A DNA stretch of 64,000 nucleotides from Minicystis rosea. GTDB taxonomy: Bacteria > Myxococcota_A > Polyangia > Polyangiales > Polyangiaceae. The position numbers and the translations under genes are program-made. This document shows positions 1 to 9,920 of this stretch, piece after piece. The stretch covers positions 2,446,501-2,510,500 of the forward strand of contig CP016211.1 in assembly GCA_001931535.1 (NCBI GenBank), read 5' to 3'. The notes under the pieces are model-generated. The model was not told the DNA's origin. It did not search any database and saw only the letters and a program-made list of their open reading frames with translations. How positions within the stretch are numbered: the first letter of the stretch is position 1; each line of letters begins with the position of its first letter.

Positions 1-327
1 TCGGCAAGGAGTGATGTTCTTTCGGCAGAGAAGGATTTCTTCTCGGCATGGAAAGATGTTCTTTCAGCAGGGAGGGATGTCTCTCCGGCAGGGAAGGATG
101 TTCTTCCAGCAGAGAACGATGCTCTTCTAGCGGGGAAGGGTGTTCTTTCGGCAGGGGATGATTCCCCTCCAGCAGGGAAGGATGTCGTTTCGTCAGGGGA
201 TGATTCTTTTTCAGCAGGGAAGGGTGTCCTTTCGACCGGGAATGATGTCTTCTCGGCAGAGAAGGATGTGGTTCCAGCAGGGAGGGATGTTCTTCCGGCA
301 GGGAAGGATGTACTTCCAGCAGAATAC
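1..327. repeat. 21-bp tandem repeat array, about 15.5 copies
   Basis: Fifteen consecutive 21-bp units plus a partial sixteenth run from the window edge to about 327, with the form tcggcagggaaggatgttctt and drift at roughly 2-6 positions per unit. The array probably continues to the left. Because 21 is a multiple of three, every frame reads as a 7-residue repeat. The minus strand gives an open heptad close to RTSFPAG/RTSFPAE with no stop from about 390 down to 1, but no convincing start codon or ribosome site is seen there. It may be the 5' part of a repeat protein off the window or a noncoding minisatellite. Bases 328-602 show no gene. Confidence 0.85.
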
Positions 328-602
328 AATCTCTGTGTTGGTTTCCCGTGAGCCGGACGGAAGAGGACGGCTGGCCTGGCTCATCCTCGTCCGGCTCTTG
401 GGAGCGGCGTTGGGTGGCTCGCGGCGGAGATTACCGGTGGAGATATCGATCTCCGCCGGATCGACGCGCCCGCGGTCGTGTGGCCATGGGGCGACGGCGA
501 TGATGTCTGCGCTGCGGAGCGCGGAGGGGTCGGGGGAAGGCCAGTTGGAGGAAGGTGTGGAGGAATCCCCCTCGACACCTCGAGCGCGTTTTCCGTCGCG
601 AG

Positions 603-3600
603 CTACTCGTCAGGCATCGGGTCCGAGAGGTCGGGCAGACTGGGGAGGAAAGGCGCGATGGACTTCAGGAACCCCGGGCTTGCGACGCCCCACGTGACCG
701 TGCCGAAGGCCCCGGCGCCCGGACCGCTCAGGCCCACACCGGTGAAGTGTCCCCGTTTGTTCTCGTCTTGGTTTCCATAGAAGGAGATCGTCATGGCCGG
801 TGTCGAGACGGTGCCAGCAACCGATTTACCGTTCAATGCCTCCTGAGCGTTGGCTGCGCCGTCCACCACATAGAAAGCAGCGTCCGGCCCAGCGCTCCAG
901 CCAAGCCCTACTCCGCCGCCGCCGAACGCGTACAGGCCCACGTCGAGATTGGTCAGATCGATGTACCACCCTGTACCCACGGTGCCGGCGAAGGCCGCCC
1001 CACCGGTCGCGCTCTCACCAGTCGTGAGCAGGATGGTGCGTTTGCGCTCGGGCGGCGGAGGCGTCGGCGCGACGGGAGGTGCCTTGTTCGGGTCGCCGAT
1101 GGGCAACGTGCCGGGGCGGCGCCAAGGCACCCTTTCGTATTGGATGGTGGTTGCCACCGTGGCGGTGGGAACCGTGGCAATCGGTGCGTCGCGTCCACCG
1201 CGCACGACGGGCGGCGGCGTGACCGGCGGCGGGCGGGACGGGAGTTGCTTGACCGCGTGGGTTTGCGGAGGTGGCCCCGGCGGCGCCGCAGCGGGCAGCG
1301 AGCATTCACCGGAGCAGGGGGCGGAGACCTGCAGTCCGTAGTTGGTGTCCCGGGACGAAAGACGGTCGACGCTCACGATCTCCGGGATCGGGTCGTCCTG
1401 GGTCGGCTGCGGCGTGTTGGGCACCTCCTGCAAACCGGAGGGGTCGATCATCACCGTGGGTCGGTTCTGGACGTAGCTGTAGCGATTCCAGCCCTGCGAC
1501 GAGCGGGGATTCGCCACCAGCGGATCGGTGCTGAGGAAGCGGGCGATACGAGGATCGTAGATGCGCCCCTTCATGTCGATCAGGCCGAGATCCTTGTCGT
1601 GGGTGTGGCCGGTGAAGCCGAACGGCTCGACCGGCGTGGCGTTCACCGCCGGCGTCCAGTCGACGTTGCGCGGTTGGCCGAAGGCGTCGAAGCTCAAGCG
1701 ATCGTCCTCGTTGCCCGTCGGGCCGGTCACGACGTCGAGCGATCCGAGCAGCTCGGTGTGCAGGTATCTCGGCGCGTCGGACACGCCCGACGTCCGGGTG
1801 ACGACCGCGACGCGCCTCTCCGGCGAGAACACGAAATAGCGGTGCGCGAACGGCTTCTTGTGGTCCGCGCGGTAATCGCGCTCGTACAGGCTGCCGAAGG
1901 AGATGGTCTCGTCCCCGTCGCGTCGCCTGCGCACGCGCCGCTGATCGCCGTCGTAATCGATGTCGATCGCCGGCTCGCCCGTGACGTCGTAGCGCGTCGG
2001 GAGGTCGAAGGGAGCGTAGTGAAGCACCACGCCCGGGCGGCCGGTCTGGTTGCCCACGGCGTCGTACTCGAAGCCGGCGTTGTCCGTGTGGCGCACGGCG
2101 TGGGGCTTCTGGTTGTGCCAGTAGGTGTAGCTGCCGACATCGGACTTCGAGGTGATGTTGCCGAATCCGTCGTACGAGATCTCGACGTCGCACGAAGGCG
2201 AGGGCGGCGCGGTCTCGAAAGTCCGCTGCGCGCACCCGAGGCGCCCGAGCGCGTCGTAGGAGAACCGCTCGCTCACGCTGCCGATCTGGGGTTGGCCGGG
2301 CACCGCGGGCTGCAGATCGTCGGTTCGCGCGCGGAGGTCGAGCACGTCGTCGTAGTCGTACCGCAGCGCTTGGAGTTGCTTGCCGTTGCTGTCGGTGGTC
2401 TCGATGTGCTCGATCGCGAGGCTCGCGGGCGAGCGCGTGGTGACGGTCTCGACGTCGTTGCCGAACTGCTCGGCATGCACGCGGGCGCTGGTGTCGCCGG
2501 CGAGCAGCTTCCACAGGGATTTCGTCACGAAGATCGGGGTGGGGCCGAACCCATCCACCTTCAGGTGGCCGACGACCTCGGTGAGATAACCGTGCGTGTC
2601 GTACACGTTCGCGGTGGAGAACGTGTAGCCCTCCTCGTCTGCAGGGTACGTGATGGTCTCCGGACGACCCGCCGAGTCGTAGGAGAGCGCGGCGGTGAAG
2701 GTCTCGCCCCCGACCTCGAGGGAGGTCGACGCAGGTCGGCCGAATGCGTCGTAGCCATAGGACGTGACCACGCCGAACGGCGAGGCGACCGACGCGAGGT
2801 GCCCGATCCCGTGCGCCGCCGTGTCGTAGGTCCACGTGGTCACGCTCACGGCGTTCGGGCTCTCGGTGTCGGTGCGCGAGACGCGCCGTCCGAGCTTGTC
2901 GTACGCATGGGTGAACGTCCGGTCGAGCGCGTCGCTCTCGAAGAGGACCTCGCCGTAGCCGTTGTAGTTGCTCACGCGCGCGCCGCGGTCGGGGTCGAGG
3001 TGGTGGATGCGCCGCCCGTAGGCGTCGAACTCCGCGGTGGTCACGATGGGCGTGCCGTCGGCGGGATCGGCGCTCGTCACCTTCGTCTCCCACGCGAGGC
3101 CGAAGGGACCGAAGACCGTCGATGTGATGTTGCCCAGGGCGTCGTGCACGGCGACGTCGCGTCCGGAGCCGTCGCGCTGGTACACGGTCGCCCCGAGCGC
3201 GTCGGTGCGCGTGGCGGCGAGCCCGTCGTACGCCGTGGTGATGGTGCCGCCCCACGGCTGCTCGCGCCGGATCTCACGGCCGTAGCCGTCGTGCTCGATG
3301 AGCTCGTAGAAGCGCGCGCTGGCCGGCCCCTCCGCGAGGTAGGGCGCCGACACGAGGGCCACACGACCCTTCTCGTCGTATCCCGTCTCCTCCACGAGCG
3401 TGGCCTCCTTGGCGCAGCCCCAGGCTCCGCACGACTTCACGTCGGGCGCGGCTCGCCGGCGCACGATCGGGCGGCCGAGACGATCGCTCTCCACTTCGGT
3501 CCGCGCGCCGCTGTTCGAGATCTGCGTGACGACGCCGTGGTAGGTGGCCGGCGTGAGGCCGGTGACGTCGCGGCGCTCGTATGTGGTCTCCGTCCATCGG

Positions 3601-6600
3601 CCATCGGGCTCCTCGACGTAAACCTCTCGGCCGAACCGATCGAGCTGTCGCTTGCGGTAGAGGCCGTTGGGATCACGCTCGCCGGTGGCGACGCCCAGGC
3701 CTCTGTGCATCTGGAAGTAGCGCGTGTGGCCCTCGGCGTTCACCGTCCCCACGACGAACACGCCTTCGTCGTCGTAGCGCTGGCACGAGAACCGCTGATC
3801 GCCGAAGCCGTCCCGGAGGAGCGTGCCCGTCGGATTGCCGTAGGTGTCGCGCGTGATCGTCGTCTCCAGGATGGTGCTCGGGACACCGAGCGTGCCCGTC
3901 CGCGTGGAATCGACGAGCCCGCTCACGTCGTGCGTGCGCGCGAGCTCGCGGCACTGGACCATGCCCATCGCGGAGCTGCATTGGCTCGACGAGGTCTCCT
4001 TCCGGATGAGCCAGTCGACGGGATCCGTGTCGAAGACGCGCGTCGTGGAGCGGACATCGTCCACGCCCACGACCCATGACGTCTCGGAGAGGAAATTGCG
4101 GTACTCGTCCCAGGTGTTCACCATCGACCAGGCGTCCTTCAGCGAGAGGCCGGTCGGGTGCACCTCCTGCTCGGCCACGACCCAGAGGAGCGCGCCGAGC
4201 ATGCCCGGGGTCGGGAGGAAATCGCTCTGCTCGATGCGCTCACGGCGCGCCGCCGGCACGGTGAAGTAGGTGCGGCCCGCGTTGGTGAGGGTGGTCGTCG
4301 AGAGCTGCGAGCCGTACTCGAGCATGAGCTGCGCGGCGTCGGGCTGCGAGCCCGTGGCGGGGAACCAGCGGCGCACCCGTCGCGGCGTGCTCGCGAAGGG
4401 GTACGCGGTCACGGGGCTCGGCGCGTAGGCGTTCACGAGCTCGATGGTGCTCTGGTTGTCGTAGAGCTCCCATGTCCCTCCCTCGTCGCCGCGGTCGAGG
4501 ACCAGGCGCTCTCCGAAGCCGAGGAAGCTCCGCAGCACCCGGTCGTAGCGCCCGTCGCGGTACGAGACGGCGTAGGTCCGCAGCGTGCCGACGCCGGTCG
4601 CGAGCACGTAGCCCGTGACCACTTGCCGCGTGCCGGCCACGCAGCCGCGCCGCATGTCGCAAGGGTTCGCCGGATCGTTCTTGGCGACGTAGCGCGTGAG
4701 CGGGTCGGGGCTCCCGCCCGGCGGGACGAGGCCGAGATCCTGCTTCAGGCGGCGATCGTCGACCAGCGGGCCATACGAGATGCTCACGTCGGGCATCGTC
4801 GCGAGATCGATGAGCCCGCTCGACACCGAGACGACGCGGTCCGGCGGGTTCTTGGGGGCGTAGAGCACGAGCTCTCCGCTCGGCGATTCGAGGAGGAAGT
4901 CGTCGCGCCCGTCGCCGTCCAGATCCGCCACCGCGGGGCGCCCCGCGAGGCTCGTGGTTTCGTTCCAGTGGAACAGCGGAAAGAAGCGGAAGCCGACCTC
5001 GGACGTGGTGGCCACGGGGATCTGGAGCTTCAGGTGCGTGAAGCCGGTCCCCTCCGGGTTCGAGATCCACGCCGTCCAGCACAGGTCGTCGGGGTTGCCT
5101 CCGGCGCACGCGCCGTGCGTCGGCACCAGGAGATCCCCGCGCCCGTCGGCGTTGAGATCGATGGTCGCGCCCCGGTTGAAGTTGGAGAACCCGTCGTAGA
5201 ACGAGCCCGAGATCGGCGGGATCGGGAAGCGCGTGATGCCGCCGCCACCGTAGTGGATGTTGATGGTCGGCTGGACCTGCGACTCCCAGTTTTCGATCAG
5301 GTCGTCGACGGTCACCACATCCGCTCGACCGTCGCCGTTCACATCGGTGACCACGGGGCGGGAGCCGATCTTGGTGTCCGAGCCGATCGCGCCTTTGAGC
5401 AGGTTGATCCACTGCCCGCCGGGGATTTGCCCCGGCTGGAGCGAGAAGGTGTCGTGGTAGGTGCCGGCCGTGTGCGTGCCGTTGTCGGTGGCGACGAACG
5501 CGCCGTTCTGGAGCTCGAGGATGGAGCTGCCGAGCGCGACGTCGGGCCGGATCGGCACGAGATCGGCGCGGCCGTCACCGTCGACGTCGAACACCAACAC
5601 ATCGCCGCTGCACGGCAGATCCTCCATCGTGCCATTCGGGATCTGAACCGGCAGCATGGCGCCCCCGTCCTCGGTGATGGACGCGTACCACCACGGCATG
5701 CCGGCGTTGTTCCAGCACTCGATGGCGTCCGGCGCGCCGCGCCCGTCGAGATCGGCGAACATCAGGCGGTGATTGCCGGGGCCGGTGGGGCTGTGGGAGA
5801 TCCCCGAGGGCGCTGGGTCGAACGACGTGCTCTCGGGCTGGGCGATCAGCACGTCGAGCTCGTCGAATCCCGCGTGCTCGGTCCAGTCGACGACGAGGTC
5901 CATGGCCCCGTCGTGGTTCCAGTCCACGGGGAGGAGGACGGCGTTGCCGGCCCCCGCCGGCCGAGAAGCCCACGTCGTCAAGGGGCCAAAGGGGCTCGAG
6001 CCGTGGTGCCACGCCGCGAGGGCGACTTTGACGATCTGTTGATCGTCGTCCTCGTAGCTGACGACGATGTCCTGGAGCCCATCGCCGTTGACGTCGGCGA
6101 GGAGCCATTGAAACCCATCCGCGTGCGCGTCGCGGATGGCCTTGAGGTCGATGCCAGTGGGGCGCGCCTCGATCCCGAGCGGCGCATTCGATCCCGACGC
6201 CGCGAACGAGGCGCCTTCCCAGCCGAAGTACGTGGGAATCTTGCAGCTCGCGCCCGCGCACTCGCGGAGGGAGTGGAGCAGATCACGGCCGTCCGCGGTG
6301 GCGAGCAGGTTCCCGAAGTACGAGAGCTCATAGCGGCGCACCTCGTCTCCGCCGGGGCCCTTCATGCGGATGGTCTTCATCCGCTTGCTGCGCCAGCGCT
6401 CCTGCCCGAACGCGAAGAAGCGTTGTTGGGGGCGCGCCTCGTACTCGAATTCGACCGATCGCTCCGCCGCGGTGGAGAGGTGATGGGTGTACTCGATGCG
6501 TTGAATCGCGATCTCGGTGGTGTGCGCCGGGTTCTCGTTGGGCGCGGGCGTATTCTCGTAGACGTACCGAATCGCGTTGTCGCGCCGGTCGCGGATTTCG

Positions 6601-7304
6601 GAGAGCCACATCTCGACAGGCACGCTGAACGGCGTCCCAGCCATCACCCGCGAATCGGCCGTTCCTCCATAGGTCGCGATCCGCCCGTCGTCGTGACGGA
6701 CTTCGAAGGAGGTCCAGGCGTCGGTCCCCGCGCGACGGCGCGCGACGATCTTGAGCTGCGTGTCGGGAACGGCGCGAAACTCCTGTGTCTCGTCGCCTAC
6801 GGCCTGCTGGAGGAAGCCGACCGGGACGAGGTACGCGTCGTTCAAACACCAGGGCTCCCCGGTGCCCTCGATGGTCGGGGGCGCGTAGACGCCGTGCATT
6901 TCGAGGTTGCGCGCGCAGCGTCGAATGGATCCGAGCCCCTCGAGCGCGAAGCCCACGCCCATCGCCTTTGGGCCCTCGGCGCCGGCCGGGCTCACGTAGG
7001 AGATCGCGAGGGACGGCTTCATGCCGGCGCGCCCGGGCGGGACATCGAGCGGGATTCGATATGTCGCCTGCCCAGTCGGCGTGACCGCGAACGTCCCGGG
7101 AGTGCCCCCGACCTCCGCCGCGCTCGCGACGGGGAGCGCGGCCGGGAAGTCGACCTGGCCGAGCGGGCAGAAGGCGGGCGAGGTGCCTACCGGCTCACCG
7201 GCGCCGCCGTGATGCGAGAGGAGCGAGAGCGCCAGCGCGGCGCCGACGCCGGCAGGCGCTCTCCGATGCCACCCGACGGCGCGATTTCGACTGTCTTGGC
7301 CCAT
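603..7304 (-). CDS. SpvB/RHS-repeat giant secreted protein
   Basis: A 2233-residue protein. The start chosen is the ATG at 7304, preceded by an AGGGAAGG ribosome site 7 nt upstream and followed by a plausible signal peptide (hydrophobic stretch about residues 18-31). Order of domains: SpvB/TcaC-like N-terminus (about 60-400), several FG-GAP/VCBS calcium-type repeats of the form DVNGDGxxD or DLDGDGRDD (about 400-810), TcdB-like middle, YD repeats (about 1200-1850) and an RHS core ending at DPSGL near residue 1953. In RHS proteins this shell encloses a variable C-terminal domain. Here the last 280 residues are a Pro-rich linker and a Gly-rich beta domain, not a nuclease I recognise. No immunity gene is evident downstream. 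It stands alone next to the tandem repeats. Confidence 0.9.
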   Translation of the reverse strand: MGQDSRNRAVGWHRRAPAGVGAALALSLLSHHGGAGEPVGTSPAFCPLGQVDFPAALPVASAAEVGGTPGTFAVTPTGQATYRIPLDVPPGRAGMKPSLAISYVSPAGAEGPKAMGVGFALEGLGSIRRCARNLEMHGVYAPPTIEGTGEPWCLNDAYLVPVGFLQQAVGDETQEFRAVPDTQLKIVARRRAGTDAWTSFEVRHDDGRIATYGGTADSRVMAGTPFSVPVEMWLSEIRDRRDNAIRYVYENTPAPNENPAHTTEIAIQRIEYTHHLSTAAERSVEFEYEARPQQRFFAFGQERWRSKRMKTIRMKGPGGDEVRRYELSYFGNLLATADGRDLLHSLRECAGASCKIPTYFGWEGASFAASGSNAPLGIEARPTGIDLKAIRDAHADGFQWLLADVNGDGLQDIVVSYEDDDQQIVKVALAAWHHGSSPFGPLTTWASRPAGAGNAVLLPVDWNHDGAMDLVVDWTEHAGFDELDVLIAQPESTSFDPAPSGISHSPTGPGNHRLMFADLDGRGAPDAIECWNNAGMPWWYASITEDGGAMLPVQIPNGTMEDLPCSGDVLVFDVDGDGRADLVPIRPDVALGSSILELQNGAFVATDNGTHTAGTYHDTFSLQPGQIPGGQWINLLKGAIGSDTKIGSRPVVTDVNGDGRADVVTVDDLIENWESQVQPTINIHYGGGGITRFPIPPISGSFYDGFSNFNRGATIDLNADGRGDLLVPTHGACAGGNPDDLCWTAWISNPEGTGFTHLKLQIPVATTSEVGFRFFPLFHWNETTSLAGRPAVADLDGDGRDDFLLESPSGELVLYAPKNPPDRVVSVSSGLIDLATMPDVSISYGPLVDDRRLKQDLGLVPPGGSPDPLTRYVAKNDPANPCDMRRGCVAGTRQVVTGYVLATGVGTLRTYAVSYRDGRYDRVLRSFLGFGERLVLDRGDEGGTWELYDNQSTIELVNAYAPSPVTAYPFASTPRRVRRWFPATGSQPDAAQLMLEYGSQLSTTTLTNAGRTYFTVPAARRERIEQSDFLPTPGMLGALLWVVAEQEVHPTGLSLKDAWSMVNTWDEYRNFLSETSWVVGVDDVRSTTRVFDTDPVDWLIRKETSSSQCSSAMGMVQCRELARTHDVSGLVDSTRTGTLGVPSTILETTITRDTYGNPTGTLLRDGFGDQRFSCQRYDDEGVFVVGTVNAEGHTRYFQMHRGLGVATGERDPNGLYRKRQLDRFGREVYVEEPDGRWTETTYERRDVTGLTPATYHGVVTQISNSGARTEVESDRLGRPIVRRRAAPDVKSCGAWGCAKEATLVEETGYDEKGRVALVSAPYLAEGPASARFYELIEHDGYGREIRREQPWGGTITTAYDGLAATRTDALGATVYQRDGSGRDVAVHDALGNITSTVFGPFGLAWETKVTSADPADGTPIVTTAEFDAYGRRIHHLDPDRGARVSNYNGYGEVLFESDALDRTFTHAYDKLGRRVSRTDTESPNAVSVTTWTYDTAAHGIGHLASVASPFGVVTSYGYDAFGRPASTSLEVGGETFTAALSYDSAGRPETITYPADEEGYTFSTANVYDTHGYLTEVVGHLKVDGFGPTPIFVTKSLWKLLAGDTSARVHAEQFGNDVETVTTRSPASLAIEHIETTDSNGKQLQALRYDYDDVLDLRARTDDLQPAVPGQPQIGSVSERFSYDALGRLGCAQRTFETAPPSPSCDVEISYDGFGNITSKSDVGSYTYWHNQKPHAVRHTDNAGFEYDAVGNQTGRPGVVLHYAPFDLPTRYDVTGEPAIDIDYDGDQRRVRRRRDGDETISFGSLYERDYRADHKKPFAHRYFVFSPERRVAVVTRTSGVSDAPRYLHTELLGSLDVVTGPTGNEDDRLSFDAFGQPRNVDWTPAVNATPVEPFGFTGHTHDKDLGLIDMKGRIYDPRIARFLSTDPLVANPRSSQGWNRYSYVQNRPTVMIDPSGLQEVPNTPQPTQDDPIPEIVSVDRLSSRDTNYGLQVSAPCSGECSLPAAAPPGPPPQTHAVKQLPSRPPPVTPPPVVRGGRDAPIATVPTATVATTIQYERVPWRRPGTLPIGDPNKAPPVAPTPPPPERKRTILLTTGESATGGAAFAGTVGTGWYIDLTNLDVGLYAFGGGGVGLGWSAGPDAAFYVVDGAANAQEALNGKSVAGTVSTPAMTISFYGNQDENKRGHFTGVGLSGPGAGAFGTVTWGVASPGFLKSIAPFLPSLPDLSDPMPDE

Positions 7305-7513
7305 GGTCCAACCTTCCCTCCTGAAAGCAAGGCGGGCGCGTCGCGCGGCCCCACGCCGCACACGCACCGCGCCCATGGAGCCTAGGCAAGGCGGGAGTCT
7401 CGTCCCGTGAGCAGACCGTGAGCAGATGGTGATGGGAGGCTGAGCCGATGGTCTCGACCACCGCGCAAGTGGCCAAGGGGGTATCCTCGCCGTGGCTCGT
7501 TCGGACGCGAACA

Positions 7514-7818
7514 TGAAGCCTGCCGACGTCACCGACGACCTCACGATGATGTTGGCGCGTGACGACTCGACACCCCCGAGATCATGGATATTGTCGTCCG
7601 TTGCGATATCGAGGATTGGTTTGCCGATAACTGGCAAACGATCTCGCCCGAGGTGATTGATGCTGTGTTTGCACTGGCCCTCACGTGTGAGATGACGTGT
7701 AACCTTGCTCTTCTGGAGAAGTGCAGAGTCCGCGAACGACGAGGTTCGAGCGGTCGCGCAAGAGACCCTTGCAGAGGCTGCTCGAGAGCGGCTCGAGGGT
7801 TGGATGATCGTAACGTGA
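7514..7818 (+). pseudogene. small frameshifted gene remnant
   Basis: Three short reading segments in different frames join into a coherent acidic protein. One starts at ATG 7514 (MKPADVTDDL...), the second runs from about 7566 through ATG 7584 (MDIVVRCDIEDWF...), and the third covers about 7723-7818 (SANDEVRAVAQETLAEAARE...) and ends at TGA. Amino-acid composition and codon use look coding in each piece and poor outside it, which suggests two single-base shifts in a gene of about 100 codons. Family not recognised. It lies in the gap between the RHS gene and the oxidoreductase. It may be real decay, sequencing error, or chance. Confidence 0.35.
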
Positions 7819-7889
7819 TCCGCGCGGGCGCCACGGCGCGGAAGCGACGCAGGGGCATCCGATGCCCACGCCGCGAGGCTCGGGCGTGC

Positions 7890-8834
7890 TCAGCGAGCGA
7901 GCTCGATGATCACCGTGCCGATCGTCTCGCGCGCGGCCAGCGCTCGATGGGCCGTGGCGACGGCGTCGAGACCGGCGCGACGATCGAGCGATAGACGCAA
8001 CTTGGGCCCGAGCTCGAACGCCCGGTGGACGGCCGCCGCGACGCGCGTCGCCGGCAACGAGAAGCTGGCCATGCCGACGAGGCTCTGGTTCTGCGCGAGC
8101 AGAGCGGCCAGCGTGCCCGGCTCGAGAGCCACACCTCGCATGAGGTCGACGCCGAACAGCACCAGTTTGCCGCCGGGCGCCAGGGCGCGGAACGAGCCCT
8201 CGAGCGACTCGGCATCGCGGACGAAGATCACGTTGGCGCCGCGTCCCTCGGTCGCCGCCCGCACCGCCTCGGGCCAGCGGGCGTCGCTCGTGTCGATCAC
8301 CGCCTGCGCACCGAGCTGCCGTGCATGCTGCCGCTTGGCCTCGGTGCCGGCGCCGGCCAACACGTGGTCGCCGGCCAACTGCACCAGCACGCTGCCCACG
8401 CTCCCGGCCGCGGCCGGCACGAACGTCGAGGCGCCCGCGGGCACGTGCTCCGCGAGCAGCACCGCGGTGGCGCCCGATACGGCGAGGGCGAGCGCTGCGG
8501 CGTCCTCCACGCCGTCGGGAATGCGATGGACATTGGCGACGCGTGCGACCACCCGTTCGGCCAGCGCGCCGGGAGCGATTGCCACGACGCGATCTCCGGG
8601 CGCGTAGTCGGTCACCCCGGCGCTCACGCGGTCGATCACGCCGGCCGCCTCGAACCCGGCCACGAAGGGAGGCGTGCCTCCCAGCGCGCCTTCGCGCTGG
8701 CGGATGTCGACGAAGCCGAGCGCGGCGGAGCGCACGTCGACGCGCACCTCGCCGGGGCCTGGGTCGGGGGCGGGCAGCTCGTCGATGTGGAAGACGTCGG
8801 GCTCACCGAAGCGCTGGATACGTAGTGCTTTCAT
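7890..8834 (-). CDS. zinc-independent quinone oxidoreductase (MDR/alcohol dehydrogenase-like)
   Basis: A 314-residue medium-chain reductase of the NADPH:quinone oxidoreductase type. It shows the GroES-like N-terminus (FGEPDVFHIDELPAPDPGPGEV), the PGDRVVA turn and a Rossmann segment near residues 145-165 (PAAAGSVGSVLVQLA), where the usual GGVG-type loop is replaced by AGSVGS. The Cys/His ligands of zinc enzymes are absent, as expected for quinone reductases. It starts at ATG 8834. Only 36 bp separate it from the divergent AraC-type regulator at 8871, so the two probably share a control region and the regulator likely controls it. Substrate not predictable. Confidence 0.85.
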   Translation of the reverse strand: MKALRIQRFGEPDVFHIDELPAPDPGPGEVRVDVRSAALGFVDIRQREGALGGTPPFVAGFEAAGVIDRVSAGVTDYAPGDRVVAIAPGALAERVVARVANVHRIPDGVEDAAALALAVSGATAVLLAEHVPAGASTFVPAAAGSVGSVLVQLAGDHVLAGAGTEAKRQHARQLGAQAVIDTSDARWPEAVRAATEGRGANVIFVRDAESLEGSFRALAPGGKLVLFGVDLMRGVALEPGTLAALLAQNQSLVGMASFSLPATRVAAAVHRAFELGPKLRLSLDRRAGLDAVATAHRALAARETIGTVIIELAR

Positions 8835-8870
8835 GGTCCACGGGGCATACTCGGCGCCGAGGTTTCGCGC

Positions 8871-9767
8871 ATGCGCACGTCGTCCGGCTCTCTCGACCGA
8901 TCGTCCGGCCCTTCGTTCGAGCAGATGCACGGGCTGCAGCTGCGAAGCCGCATCCACGGGCGCTACGTGCTCGGCGCGCCGTGGGGGCTCGCCATGTCGT
9001 GCGCGTGCTTCCCGGTCTTCTATGCCGTGCTCGAGGGCGCGTGCCGCATCGCATGCGGCGCTGATGAGCGCGCGCTGCACCAGGGGGATCTGGTCTTCGT
9101 GATGCCGGATCATCCCTTCGTGCTCTGCGATGCGAGCGGGTCGCGCGTCGTGCCGCTCACCGAGGCCTACGCGGCGAGCGGGATCTCGTGCGGGGGCACG
9201 CTGGTCCATGGTGGCCCGGGCGCGCGCACGCACCTGCTGGTGGGGTCGTTCGAGCCGGTCGGCGATCGCGCGCTGCTCTCGAGGTTGCCCGCGCTGGTGA
9301 TGGCCGCCGATGCGCCGTGGCAGCGGGCGTCGCTCGATCTTTTGGCGCGCGAGACCGAGCAGCATGCTCCGGGGCACGAGCTGCGCGTGAGTCGCCTGGC
9401 CGACGCGCTCTTCGCACAGGCCTTGCGCGACGCGCTCGACGGCGCATCGACCGAGCCCGGTCTCGACACGGTCGTGCGTCGCCTGCGCGCAGCGCCCGAG
9501 CGACGCTGGTCGCTTTCGGCGATGGCGCGGGCGGCGGGCATGTCACGTTCGATCTTCGCCGAGCGGTTCAAGAGGCACGTCGGTCACACGCCGCTCGATT
9601 ACCTGGCCAGCATGCGCATGGATCACGCTGCCGATCTCCTGCGCGCAGGCGAGCTGTCGACGGCCCAGATCGCCGAGCGGGTCGGCTACGACACCGAGAG
9701 CTCGTTCGGGCGCGCCTTCAAGCGTCACACCGGGAAGACGCCCGGTGAGGTGCGCCGCACCCGCTGA
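8871..9767 (+). CDS. AraC-family transcriptional regulator (cupin_6 type)
   Basis: A 298-residue regulator. The N-terminal half is a cupin-like ligand domain of the AraC cupin_6 kind. The C-terminal ~100 residues form the double helix-turn-helix of AraC/XylS proteins: SLSAMARAAGMSRSIFAERF for the first helix pair and AQIAERVGYDTESSFGRAFK for the second, then a G-x-TPGEVRR end that is typical of the family. It starts at ATG 8871, 36 bp from the start of the divergent quinone oxidoreductase. Family members of this type often control a neighbouring oxidoreductase in response to a small molecule; the effector here is unknown. Confidence 0.88.
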   Translation: MRTSSGSLDRSSGPSFEQMHGLQLRSRIHGRYVLGAPWGLAMSCACFPVFYAVLEGACRIACGADERALHQGDLVFVMPDHPFVLCDASGSRVVPLTEAYAASGISCGGTLVHGGPGARTHLLVGSFEPVGDRALLSRLPALVMAADAPWQRASLDLLARETEQHAPGHELRVSRLADALFAQALRDALDGASTEPGLDTVVRRLRAAPERRWSLSAMARAAGMSRSIFAERFKRHVGHTPLDYLASMRMDHAADLLRAGELSTAQIAERVGYDTESSFGRAFKRHTGKTPGEVRRTR

Positions 9768-9846
9768 TCTCAGGCGCGGATTCCGAGGAACGCAGGCATG
9801 GCCGGTGTGCCTCCGGACAACGGTGCGCCACGTTCCGCACGGCGCG

Positions 9847-9873
9847 GGAACTTTTGGCGTGGCCTGCCGTGTC
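9847..9873 (+). promoter_or_regulatory. candidate ECF-sigma promoter
   Basis: GGAAC at 9847-9851 and CGTGTC at 9868-9873 are separated by 16 bp, the layout of many ECF sigma promoters (GGAAC, then CGTC-like). It lies about 48 bp before the GTG chosen for the sigma factor, so it could be an autoregulatory promoter. Only one copy is seen, so support is moderate. Confidence 0.4.
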
Positions 9874-9920
9874 CTGGGAGAGGACAGGGCGAGCCGCCCT
9901 CCAGCTCTCGAACCGACCCA

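Noticed and set aside
1..327. CRISPR array
   Set aside because: Units are contiguous 21-bp copies with no spacers and drift within the unit, so it is a minisatellite.
555..4079. Long plus-strand frame opposite the RHS gene
   Set aside because: It is the antisense of a clear RHS gene, Arg/Val-rich and without motifs or a ribosome site. The same holds for plus-strand frames at 4158-7385, 48622-50928 and others.
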